Below, in pieces: positions 33,755 through 43,066 of a DNA stretch of 64,000 bases (position 1 is the first letter of the stretch; the number at the start of each line of letters is the position of its first letter). The stretch is from JAYQKL01 sp049889535 (GTDB taxonomy: Bacteria; Pseudomonadota; Alphaproteobacteria; RS24): assembly GCA_049889535.1 (NCBI GenBank), contig JBMHDF010000011.1, positions 62,001-126,000 of the forward strand. Reading direction: 5' to 3'. The translations under genes were made by a program, and so were the position numbers. The notes under the pieces are model-generated. The model had not been told where the DNA came from. It ran no database searches and saw only the letters and a list, made by a program, of their open reading frames with translations.

Positions 33755-35674
33755 TTATGTGCCTTGTGGCTCAGGTCCGGAAACAGGTTTTGAGCCAGTA
33801 TTTGGCACTGACAAAGAAGGCGACTTGCTGCCTCCATCATCACCAGACCCCGCATCGCCATCAGGGCGTTCAGGAGGATTGCCTTTCAACAAGGCAATAA
33901 TTTCGTCACCGGAGAGCGTTTCATATTCCAACAAGCCTTTGGCAATCGTGTGCAAATCATCCATTTTATCGCGGATAATTTTTTCAGCCGTGGCATAACC
34001 TTCCTCAACAAAACGGCGCACTTCAGCGTCAATTCTGCCTTGTGTTTCATCAGAATTATTAGTTGTTTGAGAGACCGAGCGACCTAGAAAAATTTCTTGC
34101 TCATTATCGCCATAAGCCAAAGGCCCTAAATCATCACTCATACCAAATTGCGTCACCATCGCTTTTGCCATATTGGTCGCCATTTGAATATCAGACGAGG
34201 CACCAGAGGTTACTTTTTCATGACCAAAAATCACCTCTTCCGCGATACGGCCACCCATAGCAACCGCCAAATCAGCTTTTAATTTAGCACGAGTTACAGA
34301 AACTTGGTCACGTTCTGGCAAACGCATCACCATGCCTAAGGCGCGTCCACGCGGAATAATGGTCGCTTTGTGAATGGGGTCGGAAGCTTCCAGATTCAAA
34401 GCCACGAGCGCATGCCCACCCTCATGATAGGCGGTCAGCTTTTTCTCTTCTTCAGACATCACCATTGAGCGGCGTTCAGCCCCCATCATAACTTTGTCTT
34501 TGGCGTCTTCGAACTCTGAATTGCTTACAATTCGCTTATTACGGCGTGCCGCCAATAATGCCGCCTCATTGACCAGATTGGCCAAATCCGCACCAGAAAA
34601 ACCTGGCGTGCCCCGCGCAATCGTGCGCACATCAACATCAGCACCCAAAGGTACTTTTTTCATATGCACTTTGAGAATTTTTTCGCGACCAATAATATCA
34701 GGGTTTGGCACCACCACCTGACGGTCAAAACGACCAGGACGCAATAAAGCAGGGTCCAGCACATCAGGTCGGTTGGTTGCCGCGATAAGGATAATCCCCT
34801 CATTGGCTTCAAACCCGTCCATCTCGACCAATAATTGGTTCAAAGTTTGCTCCCGCTCATCATTGCCGCCACCAAGACCAGCGCCACGATGGCGACCAAC
34901 CGCGTCAATCTCATCAATGAAGATAATACATGGCGCATTTTGTTTGGCCTGCTCGAACATATCGCGCACTCGACTGGCGCCGACACCAACAAACATTTCA
35001 ACAAAATCAGAACCTGAGATTGAAAAAAACGGCACATTCGCTTCGCCCGCAATCGCCCGTGCCAATAATGTTTTACCTGTGCCAGGAGGGCCAACAAGCA
35101 ACGCACCTTTAGGGATGCGCCCGCCCAAACGTTGAAAACGGCTTGGGTCTTTCAAAAAGTCCACAATTTCAGTCAAGTCATCTTTGGCTTCATCAATACC
35201 AGCCACATCATCAAAAGTGACACGCCCGCTGGCTTCATTCAGTAATTTCGCTTTTGATTTGCCAAATCCCATCGCGCCGCGTCCGCCGCCTTGCATTTGG
35301 CGCATAAAAAATACCCATACACCAATCAACAAAAGCATCGGGAACCAGCTAATTAAAACGCCCAAAAGGCTTGGCCCAGTGTCAACAGGCTTAACTGAAA
35401 TGGACACGCCGCGATCTGTCAGGCGCGAAACCAAATTTGGGTCATTTGGTGGCACATAGCTCGTAAATTGCTGCCCATTGACAGTTGTTCCTGTCACCTT
35501 GTCACCATTCATGGTCACACGGGTTACGCTGCCAGCTTCCACTTCAGCCAGAAATTGTGAGAAAGTAATTTCATTTCTTGAAGCCGCACCATCGCCTCCC
35601 TGAAACATATTGAACAGGGAAATCAACATTAAACCAACAACAGCCCAAACCAGAAGGTTTCTAAAATTGCTCAA
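33755..35674 (-). CDS. ftsH: ATP-dependent zinc metalloprotease FtsH
   Basis: FtsH degrades misfolded membrane proteins and regulators such as RpoH and LpxC. The 639-residue protein has two membrane helices (about 6-24 and 103-124), an AAA+ module with Walker A GPPGTGKTLLARA, Walker B IIFIDEIDAVG and the second region of homology NRPDVLDPALLRPGRFDR, and the zinc protease motif at 417-421. That motif reads HEGGH where HEAGH is usual, still matching HExxH. The C-terminal 40 residues are Gly/Ser/Pro/Asp-rich and disordered. It heads the ftsH-folP-glmM-thiD series, 116 nt after tilS. Confidence 0.97.
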   Translation of the reverse strand: MSNFRNLLVWAVVGLMLISLFNMFQGGDGAASRNEITFSQFLAEVEAGSVTRVTMNGDKVTGTTVNGQQFTSYVPPNDPNLVSRLTDRGVSISVKPVDTGPSLLGVLISWFPMLLLIGVWVFFMRQMQGGGRGAMGFGKSKAKLLNEASGRVTFDDVAGIDEAKDDLTEIVDFLKDPSRFQRLGGRIPKGALLVGPPGTGKTLLARAIAGEANVPFFSISGSDFVEMFVGVGASRVRDMFEQAKQNAPCIIFIDEIDAVGRHRGAGLGGGNDEREQTLNQLLVEMDGFEANEGIILIAATNRPDVLDPALLRPGRFDRQVVVPNPDIIGREKILKVHMKKVPLGADVDVRTIARGTPGFSGADLANLVNEAALLAARRNKRIVSNSEFEDAKDKVMMGAERRSMVMSEEEKKLTAYHEGGHALVALNLEASDPIHKATIIPRGRALGMVMRLPERDQVSVTRAKLKADLAVAMGGRIAEEVIFGHEKVTSGASSDIQMATNMAKAMVTQFGMSDDLGPLAYGDNEQEIFLGRSVSQTTNNSDETQGRIDAEVRRFVEEGYATAEKIIRDKMDDLHTIAKGLLEYETLSGDEIIALLKGNPPERPDGDAGSGDDGGSKSPSLSVPNTGSKPVSGPEPQGT

Positions 35675-35790
35675 AATATCATCCTCAAATTAAAAGCACG
35701 CGCCCCGCACTAAAAATCGTAGTAATGCAAAAGGGTCTATGCATATAAATAGGAACGCATGTCTTAAATTACCAGCCCTGCAAGGCCGAT

Positions 35791-37173
35791 TTATGGTTTA
35801 TTTTTGAAGTTTTCCAGCCATAAATCAACCGCAATCTCCGGGTGCGACAAAATTTTCGGCACACCGAGCCGTTTACCAGCCTTTTGGCGCGCCGTTTGCG
35901 CCCGAATGCACGGTAAGCCATGCAGTATTTTAGCTGGTAATTTCGGCAATTTAACGCCTTTATCCCTTAAATCCTGCGCGCCTTCAGCGCCCAATGGGGT
36001 AATTTGCAGATCTGACGCTATTTTTTTTGACAGTTTAACAGAAAACCGCCGGTCCCAAACCGCTGTTTGACCAGCCTCCACAAGCATTGGCGATGGGTCA
36101 ATGGCGGCTGGCTCACGATAAATGAAGACCTGAGCTTTTTGCGTATCACAAATTAAACCAGCAAGGGTTTGGCGTTTTTGGTGTTTAGCATCGCAAATCG
36201 TTTGATAAATCGCTTCAAGGCGGGTGTGTCGGGGGGGATAATCTTGGTGCCAGCTAAAAATCTGGCGTAAAAACCGAATACCGATTTCCTGCGGCAAAGC
36301 CTGAAAAGCCTTGCGGTCAAAAGACATTTGCCCATACACCCCCACTTGCACATGTTGGCTTAAAGCCTCCTGCGTCAGCTGGTGTAATACAGCGCGGGCG
36401 GGCTGTAAACGGGCAGCTGTTGCCGCTAGTTTTTCAGCAGTTAAGCCTAAATTCTCCAGATAATCGCGATTTTCACGCAACAAGACGCGCTGAAACCGAT
36501 TGTCCGAATTGCTTGGGTCATGGACTGGTTGAAGGCCCGAAGCCGTTAAGCATTGATGCAAGTCGGTTTGATTGGTTTCCAAAAATGGGCGCAAAATTGG
36601 CACATGCCCACCCAAAAGCATTTTATCCAAATAGCTGACCGCTTGCATTGCGGATAACCCATCAACCGATGAGCCGCGAATAAGGCGTTGCAAGAAAGTT
36701 TCAGCTTGGTCTTGCAGGTGATGCGCGAGGATTAACCCATCCAGTTTTTGGCGCGCACAATATGCCAGCATTGCTTCATAACGCGCCGCGCGCGCTTTGG
36801 CCTGCACATCTCCCTTCGGCTTTTCATCCTGCCGCTGCCAAGCAAGGGTTTTAACTGGCAACCCAAATTGCTTGGCCAATTTCGCCACATAGCGGGCTTC
36901 TTTTACCGCTTCTGGGCGCAAATTATGATTAAAAGTAAGAACCGTAAATTTAAGATTTTTCTGCTGTGCTTGACTGGCTAACACCATCATAGACAATGAG
37001 TCAGCCCCGCCTGAAACAGCCAGCGCAAAGTGCTGCATTTTGCCCTTTGGTGCAGGACAAAGCGCCTTTAACCGCATGCGCAGCCATCGCGGACCGGGTT
37101 TGGCTGTTTGTTTAGACGCAGCCGGCACGTTGGCGCTCAATTTCAGCGCGTTGGATAACGGACTGGTTCGCAT
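35791..37173 (-). CDS. tilS: tRNA(Ile)-lysidine synthase
   Basis: TilS turns cytidine 34 of tRNA-Ile (CAT) into lysidine so that it reads AUA. The protein has the PP-loop ALAVSGGADSLSMMVLA, TFNHNLRPEAVKEARYV, LAHHLQDQAETFLQRL and the domain with PVHDPSNSDNRFQRVLLR. C-terminal substrate domains look degenerate, as often in Alphaproteobacteria. The start is uncertain: ATGs at 37206, 37173 and 37077 are in frame and none has a clear ribosome site. I chose 37173, which overlaps cpoB by 62 nt and retains the helix before the PP-loop. The tilS-ftsH order is conserved widely. Confidence 0.93.
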   Translation of the reverse strand: MRTSPLSNALKLSANVPAASKQTAKPGPRWLRMRLKALCPAPKGKMQHFALAVSGGADSLSMMVLASQAQQKNLKFTVLTFNHNLRPEAVKEARYVAKLAKQFGLPVKTLAWQRQDEKPKGDVQAKARAARYEAMLAYCARQKLDGLILAHHLQDQAETFLQRLIRGSSVDGLSAMQAVSYLDKMLLGGHVPILRPFLETNQTDLHQCLTASGLQPVHDPSNSDNRFQRVLLRENRDYLENLGLTAEKLAATAARLQPARAVLHQLTQEALSQHVQVGVYGQMSFDRKAFQALPQEIGIRFLRQIFSWHQDYPPRHTRLEAIYQTICDAKHQKRQTLAGLICDTQKAQVFIYREPAAIDPSPMLVEAGQTAVWDRRFSVKLSKKIASDLQITPLGAEGAQDLRDKGVKLPKLPAKILHGLPCIRAQTARQKAGKRLGVPKILSHPEIAVDLWLENFKNKP

Positions 37174-38353
37174 CGGGGAATTTAGAAGAAAGCTCTGCAA
37201 ACGCATCACAGCCAGTTTCTTTCTCCCCCATAATCATCAAAGTCATGCCAAGCTTAAGAAGGCTATCTGGGGCTTTTTGGCTTTTTGAAAAAACCGTATA
37301 ACCTTCAAGAAACGCACTAGCAGCTGATTTATAATCACGGCGCACATAATATGTTTCGCCGAGCCAATATTGGGCATTACCAGCCAGCTTATGCGCTTTG
37401 TGATACTCAAGGAAATAAACAAGTTTTTCTTGCGCTTCCTCATATGCCCCCATGCGCAGTTTTTGCAAAGCTTCATCATAAACACTTAACGGGTCTTGCA
37501 CGGGCAGCACATCTTCATTGGTGCGTGCCGCCAGCGGGTCATCCTCAACCAGCCGCGCTTCTCCAACCAAAACTGCGGCTTCTGCCTCTTGCGCTTGTTG
37601 AATAGGTGCGGTTTTTTGCACTTTTATCGTACCAAGCACTTGAGGTTCGCTTGTTGTCTGGGCATCGGCTGAAGCCTGCGCGTAAGAAGTTGCGTTTTTG
37701 CGGGTTGCCAGCTCTAACTCCTGAAATCGGAATTCAGTATCTGCTGCAATTTGTTCAAATCGTTCGCCTAATTTTGTCAGACGAAAAGAAACATCTTCAA
37801 TCTGGCCATTTAGGGTGCGCATGACTTCCTCAATTTGCCCAAGCCTTAGGCGCAAATCGGCAATACCAGCCTGGTCCAGCGCACCAGAATTTGCCCCAGA
37901 GTTAAGATTTTTATTTTCCGCCATATCGAGCAATCGGCTCTCAATTTCACTGAGGCGTTGCAACAGCTCTTGCTGGTTTTGATCTTGCTGAAGCGGCAGC
38001 GCATTGCCCAATGGCAGGCTTTCCAACCGTCGATTGATAAAGCCCAAAGCCTCCTCAATGGCCGACATTTTCGCGTCAAGCTGAGTTGTCATCTCCAACA
38101 GCTCTGTCTGACTTTCACCAGCGGCTGCAGCGGCCAAATCAATATCAGCAAGCGGGTTTTGTAATGCTTCAGCTATTGGGTCAGTCTCTAAATTTTCATC
38201 TTGATAAGCAGGACTTAAAGGAAAAAACTGCTCATCTTCCTGCGCTTTCGCAATTTGTGAACCACTCACGGTAACAGCCAAGAGCATAACCAGGCACGCT
38301 TTGTTCACGAGACAGTTATTTTCAAAAAAATTCTTAACCAGACGCTTCATCAT
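37112..38353 (-). CDS. cpoB: Tol-Pal system protein CpoB/YbgF
   Basis: CpoB coordinates peptidoglycan synthesis by PBP1B with outer-membrane constriction through TolA. The 413-residue periplasmic protein has a signal peptide ending near AKAQ, a long coiled-coil region (about 75-220, many Leu/Glu/Gln heptads such as LLQRLSEIESRLLDMAENK) and C-terminal TPR-like repeats (about 285-405, YDEALQKLRMGAYEEAQEKL and YWLGETYYVRRDYKSAASAF). It is longer than the 263-residue E. coli protein, mainly in the coiled coil. A terminator separates it from pal, so it probably has its own promoter. Confidence 0.92.
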   Translation of the reverse strand: MMKRLVKNFFENNCLVNKACLVMLLAVTVSGSQIAKAQEDEQFFPLSPAYQDENLETDPIAEALQNPLADIDLAAAAAGESQTELLEMTTQLDAKMSAIEEALGFINRRLESLPLGNALPLQQDQNQQELLQRLSEIESRLLDMAENKNLNSGANSGALDQAGIADLRLRLGQIEEVMRTLNGQIEDVSFRLTKLGERFEQIAADTEFRFQELELATRKNATSYAQASADAQTTSEPQVLGTIKVQKTAPIQQAQEAEAAVLVGEARLVEDDPLAARTNEDVLPVQDPLSVYDEALQKLRMGAYEEAQEKLVYFLEYHKAHKLAGNAQYWLGETYYVRRDYKSAASAFLEGYTVFSKSQKAPDSLLKLGMTLMIMGEKETGCDAFAELSSKFPDANQSVIQRAEIERQRAGCV

Positions 38354-38463
38354 TCAGCCTTTCTTAAAAGCCTTTCATATATATCACACACATAATAGCG
38401 AAAAAGGGCAGATATGTGGCAAAACTTCTTTAAACTGCATTTATCTTGTTGAGCGTTAGATAC

Positions 38464-38493
38464 AAAAAAGGCGCATCCGAAGATACGCCTTTT
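38464..38493 (-). terminator. Rho-independent terminator after pal
   Basis: On the minus strand GGCGTATC (38489-38482) pairs with GATGCGCC (38477-38470), one U-G pair included, around a stable TTCG tetraloop, with A/T pairs extending the stem and six T residues following. It begins about 20 nt after the pal stop codon and ends the tolQRAB-pal transcript. Confidence 0.88.
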
Positions 38494-38511
38494 ATTGTTA
38501 TCATGTTAAAA

Positions 38512-38973
38512 CTACCGAATAACAGAAACTGTCCGGCGGTTTTTTGACCAGCAGCTTTCATTTGCACAAAGCGAAACTGGACGCTCTTTACCATATGAAA
38601 CCGTTGAAAGTCTTGACGGGTCAACACCCAAGCTTACCATGAAATCTTTCACCGCACTGGCTCGGCGCGCTCCAAGCCCAAGATTGTAATCTCGCGTTCC
38701 GCGCTCATCTGCATGACCTTCAATAACAAGGTCTACACTGTTAGAACGCAGCCATTGTGCTTGCTTGCTTAATGTATCGCGGGCTGATGCTGTCAGAACT
38801 GAGCTGTCTGTTTCAAAAAATACACGATCTCCAACATTGCGAACAAGTTCTCGAACCGTACCTTCTTTCGAAGAAACATTACTATAGACTGAATCACCGT
38901 CTGTTGCACATGCCGCTAGCGCAAAAGACATCATAACCATTGCGGCCAGTTTTGTGATTGATTTATGAACCAT
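38512..38973 (-). CDS. pal: Peptidoglycan-associated lipoprotein
   Basis: Pal anchors the outer membrane to peptidoglycan and is pulled to the division site by TolB release. The 153-residue precursor has a lipoprotein signal with lipobox LAAC (Cys near residue 22) and a C-terminal OmpA-like domain with VIEGHADERGTRDYNLGLG, ARRASAVKDFM and the final NRRTVSVIR. Asp after the lipidated Cys is absent (ATDG follows), so export to the outer membrane is expected. It lies 84 nt after tolB and is followed directly by a strong terminator. Confidence 0.96.
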   Translation of the reverse strand: MVHKSITKLAAMVMMSFALAACATDGDSVYSNVSSKEGTVRELVRNVGDRVFFETDSSVLTASARDTLSKQAQWLRSNSVDLVIEGHADERGTRDYNLGLGARRASAVKDFMVSLGVDPSRLSTVSYGKERPVSLCANESCWSKNRRTVSVIR

Positions 38974-39057
38974 GTTAGCTCCTCAAAGCATTTCGCTTCT
39001 ATTTTAAAATATCCCTTGTTTTTCTAACAAATTTTCTCACAGATGCAAATAGTATAA

Positions 39058-40425
39058 TTACCTTATTAGGGGTGACCAGGCTGGATCTGATGAAAATCCG
39101 GGTGTTTTAAGAGGTCGTTCATTGCGACCAGTCACATCAACCGTCCATAATGACGGCCCACCGGAAGCCCCTTTACTCTCCCTGAAGAAAATCAGCACCC
39201 GACCATTGGGCGACCAGGCAGGGCCCTCATTATGATACCCTTCTGTCAATATCCGCTCGCCAGACCCATCAGGGCGCATCACGCCAATCAAAAAACGGCC
39301 TTTATACTGTTTGGTAAAGGCAATCAAGTCACCGCGAGGCGACCAGACAGGCGTCGCATAACGCCCTTGTCCAAAACTAATACGCTGAATATTAGTACCA
39401 TCTGCATCCATGACATAAAGTTGTTGGCGACCCGCGCGGTCACTTTCAAAAACCACCTGACTACCGTCTGGGGCATAGCAAGGAGCCGTATCAATGGCTA
39501 ATGATGTGGTTAAGCGTTTCATCACCCGCGTGCGCAAATCCAATGTATAAATATTCGAATTCCCGTTGCGCTCAAGGCTCATAATAATTTTTTTGCCATC
39601 GGGCGAAAATCTAGGCGCGAAAGTCATGCCCGGAAAGTCACCGACAATTTCTTGCTGTCCAGTTTCAATGTTCAGCAAATAGACACGCGGTCGCCCTTGC
39701 GCGTAAGACAAGTAAGTAATTTCTTGCGAGGTTGGGCTAAAGCGCGGGGTCAGTGCGAGTGTTTTCCCACTGGTGATTAAACGTGGGTTATATCCATCTT
39801 GGTCCATAATCGCCAAGCGTTTGACGCGATTATTTTTGGGGCCCGTTTCATCAACATAAACAATCCGCGAATAAAAATACCCGCTTTCCCCAGTCAAACG
39901 CTCATAAATGGCATCTGAAATGAGATGCCCAACATCGCGCCAGTTTTCTGGGGTTGTCGAATATTGCCAGCCCGCCATGCGCTCTTGGGCAAACACATCC
40001 CATAAACGAAAACTCACATTGAGCGACCCATCAGCTTGCAGCTTAGCTTCCCCAGTGACAAGGGCTTGCGCATTGATAATGCGCCAATCGCCAAATCTTG
40101 GTAGCGCATTGGCTTTCAAATTTGTTTGAATGAAACTTTTACGGTCAATGGCTCGAAACAAGCCTGAGCGCTCAAGGTTTCCTTGCACCAGTTGCGCCAA
40201 ATCCTGCCCAACTTCAGAAGACGAACCCTGCGTGCCCTGAAATGGCATTATGGCGATAAAGAGCGGGTCTACATTACCTTGCGTAATGTCAATGCGCAAA
40301 GCTGCTTGTGCCGGCCAATAGCTCAATAACACCAACCCAAAAGCGATTAAAACCCGCGATGCAAATAACCGATATGGTTTATATTGCTTCATTTTTTGCC
40401 CTTTCCTTTTCGTATCATAAGCCAT
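39058..40425 (-). CDS. tolB: Tol-Pal system beta-propeller protein TolB
   Basis: TolB is a periplasmic shuttle between TolA and Pal. The roughly 455-residue precursor has a long basic N-region, a signal peptide ending in PAQA, an N-terminal domain (LFIAIMPFQG) and a six-bladed beta-propeller with repeated WSP/YSPDG-like units (TPRFSPTSQEITYLSY, APRFSPDGKKIIMSL, APCYAPDGSQVVFES, TPVWSPRGDLIAF, GPAWSPNGRVLIFF). The ATG at 40425 has a full AGGAGG 5 nt upstream; an internal ATG at 40392 would give a shorter signal peptide and also has GGAAAGGG upstream. Confidence 0.95.
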   Translation of the reverse strand: MAYDTKRKGQKMKQYKPYRLFASRVLIAFGLVLLSYWPAQAALRIDITQGNVDPLFIAIMPFQGTQGSSSEVGQDLAQLVQGNLERSGLFRAIDRKSFIQTNLKANALPRFGDWRIINAQALVTGEAKLQADGSLNVSFRLWDVFAQERMAGWQYSTTPENWRDVGHLISDAIYERLTGESGYFYSRIVYVDETGPKNNRVKRLAIMDQDGYNPRLITSGKTLALTPRFSPTSQEITYLSYAQGRPRVYLLNIETGQQEIVGDFPGMTFAPRFSPDGKKIIMSLERNGNSNIYTLDLRTRVMKRLTTSLAIDTAPCYAPDGSQVVFESDRAGRQQLYVMDADGTNIQRISFGQGRYATPVWSPRGDLIAFTKQYKGRFLIGVMRPDGSGERILTEGYHNEGPAWSPNGRVLIFFRESKGASGGPSLWTVDVTGRNERPLKTPGFSSDPAWSPLIR

Positions 40426-40434
40426 CACAACCTC

Positions 40435-41328
40435 CTAACCACCGAACATTTTTTTCGGGTCAAAATTGAGTTCCATTTTTTGCCAACTGCGATATTTATC
40501 AGCCGGCATTTGAAAAGGCTGACATCGCCTAATGGCGCGTAATACGCTTTCTGCCGCCGCGCGAAAATACGGGTCGCCAATGCGGCCCTTATTCACAACA
40601 AATGGACCAGAAGCAAGACTGCCATCTTGATTCAAACCCAAACTCACACGAACCGCCAAATCATCAGCATTTGCAGCACCTGCTGGCACCGTCCAACATT
40701 GTTTCATTTGCGCCCGAAACGCATCAATCTCACTCAAACTGAGTTTCTCATATTCTGAAATTGGTTTTTCAACAACAGGCGGGGTGACCTCATCTGGTGT
40801 TTTATCGAGCAAGGCCTGTACCGCCGCTGTGTCTAAAAACGACTTGGTTGGTTTTTCTGCAATCGCTTCAGCTTGTGACGGGCTTATCGTTGTGGGTGGG
40901 CGGCTCACAGGGCGTCTTTCTGGACGGGGCATGGGGCGAGGTGATGCGACTAAATTCACAAACTCTTCCACTGTTTCTTTTTTTGTCGGCGGCTTCTTCT
41001 CCGTCTCAAGCACAGGCATGGCATCTGCTGCTGGGGGGGTCGCTGATGCGGCAGGCGGCGCAGAGGCTGGTTTTTCTAGCGGCTTTTCTTTTGGTAAAGG
41101 CTTTGGCGGTTGGGGTTTATTATCAGGCACTTCCTGCTTTTCTGGCTCAACCTGGCTTTCTTTAATAAGTTGCGTGAACTCTTCAATTGAAATTAACTCA
41201 ACAGGCAAAGCATTATCGGGAATTAAAAATTCATCAGGACCAGGCAAGTAAATCAGCCCTGCCAGAATGATCATCGCATGAAGACCAAACGAAAATCCAA
41301 GCTCTTTCTGGATATTGCCTGCTTGCAT
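40435..41328 (-). CDS. tolA: TolA-like cell-envelope protein
   Basis: TolA links the TolQ/TolR motor to TolB and Pal across the periplasm. The 297-residue protein has one N-terminal membrane helix (about 10-27, FGLHAMIILAGLIYLPG), a Pro/Lys/Glu-rich spacer (about 60-150: KPQPPKPLPKEKPLEKPASA) and a C-terminal domain (about 200-297) resembling the TonB/TolA C domain, with QCWTVPAGA, GDPYFRAAAESVLRAIRRCQ and two Cys. The spacer is proline-rich and shorter than the long alanine helix of E. coli TolA, which is common in Alphaproteobacteria. It overlaps tolR by 1 nt. Confidence 0.92.
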   Translation of the reverse strand: MQAGNIQKELGFSFGLHAMIILAGLIYLPGPDEFLIPDNALPVELISIEEFTQLIKESQVEPEKQEVPDNKPQPPKPLPKEKPLEKPASAPPAASATPPAADAMPVLETEKKPPTKKETVEEFVNLVASPRPMPRPERRPVSRPPTTISPSQAEAIAEKPTKSFLDTAAVQALLDKTPDEVTPPVVEKPISEYEKLSLSEIDAFRAQMKQCWTVPAGAANADDLAVRVSLGLNQDGSLASGPFVVNKGRIGDPYFRAAAESVLRAIRRCQPFQMPADKYRSWQKMELNFDPKKMFGG

Positions 41329-41807
41329 TAGCGTCTTGTTTCCTGTGATTGATTATCTGCTGTGCCTGTTTGTGGCATCTCGGTTACCAATGCCACACGG
41401 GCAAAGCCTGCGCGATTTATCCGGGCCATAATATCCGCAACCCGACCATAGGCAACTTGCTCATCACCACGCACATAAATCCGCTGGTCATAGCCCTCCC
41501 CCATAATGGCGCGCAAACGCGGTATCAGCTCATCAGCTGAAATAAGAGTGTCTTGCACAAAGACCTGACCATCTGCCTGAATGGTAATCGCCAAAGGCTC
41601 ATCATCACCGCTCAGGCTCTCTGCGCCAGCCTGTGGCAAATTAACTGGCACGCCAACTGTCAATAAGGGCGCGGCAACCATAAACACAATCAGTAAAACC
41701 AACATCACATCAACCATTGGCGTAACATTAATTTCGCTCATTGGCCGATGATGGCGACGCGAACCACGCGCGCTGCGCCCTGAGGGTTGTTGTAATCCGC
41801 CTGCCAT
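41328..41807 (-). CDS. tolR: TolR biopolymer transport protein (ExbD/TolR family)
   Basis: TolR forms the peptidoglycan-binding stator part of the TolQR proton motor. The 159-residue protein has a basic N-terminus, SEINVTPMVDVMLVLLIVFM with the conserved membrane Asp (about residue 32) and a periplasmic domain (about 60-140) with VFVQDTLISADELIPRL and QRIYVRGDEQVAYG. It overlaps tolQ by 1 nt and tolA by 1 nt, so the three are translated together. Confidence 0.95.
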   Translation of the reverse strand: MAGGLQQPSGRSARGSRRHHRPMSEINVTPMVDVMLVLLIVFMVAAPLLTVGVPVNLPQAGAESLSGDDEPLAITIQADGQVFVQDTLISADELIPRLRAIMGEGYDQRIYVRGDEQVAYGRVADIMARINRAGFARVALVTEMPQTGTADNQSQETRR

Positions 41808-42538
41808 TAGTTATCCTGCAAATCTATTTGACGTGAAAAAAGGCTGGACATTTCATCAGCAAACACATCAAGCCTGCTGGCATAGCCAGACAAATCATTA
41901 GTGAATTTATTATAAGCAATCACTGCTGGTATTGCAGCCAAAAGACCCAGACCAGTAGCAAATAACGCCTCCGCAATGCCGGGCGCAACAACGGCTAAAT
42001 TCGTATCCCGACTTAACGCAATTGCCTGAAAACTATTCATAATTCCCCAAACTGTGCCAAACAAACCCACAAAAGGCGCAACCGCACCAACAGTCGCCAA
42101 GAACAACATACGTTTTTCTAATTGCGCCATCTCGCGCGCTATCGATACTGTTAACATGCGGTCAATGCGCTGCTGAAGACCGCGCATTTGCGATAGGGGT
42201 TTATCTTCTTGCTCCGAGCGCAGCCATTCGCGCATGCCCGCATGAAACACCCGCGCCATTGGATGGTCAGCCTGCGCCGCGCTCTTTCGGTAAAGGTTTT
42301 GCAGACTATCGCCAGACCAGAACAAATCTTCAAAAGCGTCAGCGCGGGCAAATATATTTTTGACCAGCATAATTTTTTCAAAAATAATGGCCCAAGACCA
42401 AATGGACGCGACAATCAGGCCAATCATCACCAATTTAACCACTAAATCAGCACGCAAAAACAGCGCCCATAAAGAAAAATCGTGTTGCGCCAATGTTTGC
42501 GCTTGTTCAGCAATCACGCTCCCGCTTACCGGATCCAT
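41807..42538 (-). CDS. tolQ: TolQ proton-channel protein (ExbB/TolQ/MotA family)
   Basis: TolQ is the pentameric inner-membrane part of the Tol motor. The 243-residue protein has three membrane helices: about 27-50 (VVKLVMIGLIVASIWSW), about 135-160 (LFLATVGAVAPFVGLFGTVW) and about 180-205 (IAEALFATGLGLLAAIPAVI), with the family motif GTVWGIMNSF. The ATG at 42538 has GGGAG 7 nt upstream, so I reject the longer in-frame start at 42568. It follows ybgC after 87 nt. Confidence 0.95.
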   Translation of the reverse strand: MDPVSGSVIAEQAQTLAQHDFSLWALFLRADLVVKLVMIGLIVASIWSWAIIFEKIMLVKNIFARADAFEDLFWSGDSLQNLYRKSAAQADHPMARVFHAGMREWLRSEQEDKPLSQMRGLQQRIDRMLTVSIAREMAQLEKRMLFLATVGAVAPFVGLFGTVWGIMNSFQAIALSRDTNLAVVAPGIAEALFATGLGLLAAIPAVIAYNKFTNDLSGYASRLDVFADEMSSLFSRQIDLQDN

Positions 42539-42625
42539 GAAACATCTCCCATGCGAAAATGGCCGCAAAAGCCATTTTTGTTAACTCATTCAGAATTAAC
42601 CAGCCAAATGTGACAAAACTGAGAC

Positions 42626-43066
42626 CTAAATGTGATCTTTTTGCACAAGATGCGGGGTTATTTTTTCCATAAATTCAGCAGATAAACGCGCTGGTTTACC
42701 GGTTTTTGTGACACTGGCCGCTATCACATCGGCCTGCCATAACAAAGTCTCATCACAATATATTTTTTGATGCACAAAAAACCGCGCGCCTTTGATTTGT
42801 GTATAGGCCGTGCGAATGGTCAAAATATCACCAATCCGAGCGGGCGCCTTAAAGTCAATATCCATGTGCGTTACCACAAAAACCAAAGCAGGTTTTGCCG
42901 CCAACATATGCTGATGGTCTATGCCGCAATGATGCAAAAACTCAGACCGCCCTCGCTCGGCAAAGCGTAAATAATTAGCATGATAGACAAAGCCTGAGAA
43001 ATCTGTGTCTTCATAATAAATTCGAACATCAAGCTCATGCACGCCATTTGCGAAACGACCCATCAT
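42626..43066 (-). CDS. ybgC: Acyl-CoA thioesterase YbgC (Tol-Pal associated)
   Basis: YbgC is a hot-dog-fold thioesterase linked to the Tol-Pal cluster and phospholipid metabolism. The 146-residue protein has the 4-hydroxybenzoyl-CoA thioesterase signature RIYYEDTDFSGFVYHANYLR with the catalytic Asp, then FAERGRSEFL and ITHMD-like VVTHMDIDFKAPARIGD. Its start overlaps the ruvB stop by 4 nt, which ties the ruv and tol clusters into one run. This ruvB-ybgC-tolQ order is typical of Alphaproteobacteria. Confidence 0.94.
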   Translation of the reverse strand: MMGRFANGVHELDVRIYYEDTDFSGFVYHANYLRFAERGRSEFLHHCGIDHQHMLAAKPALVFVVTHMDIDFKAPARIGDILTIRTAYTQIKGARFFVHQKIYCDETLLWQADVIAASVTKTGKPARLSAEFMEKITPHLVQKDHI

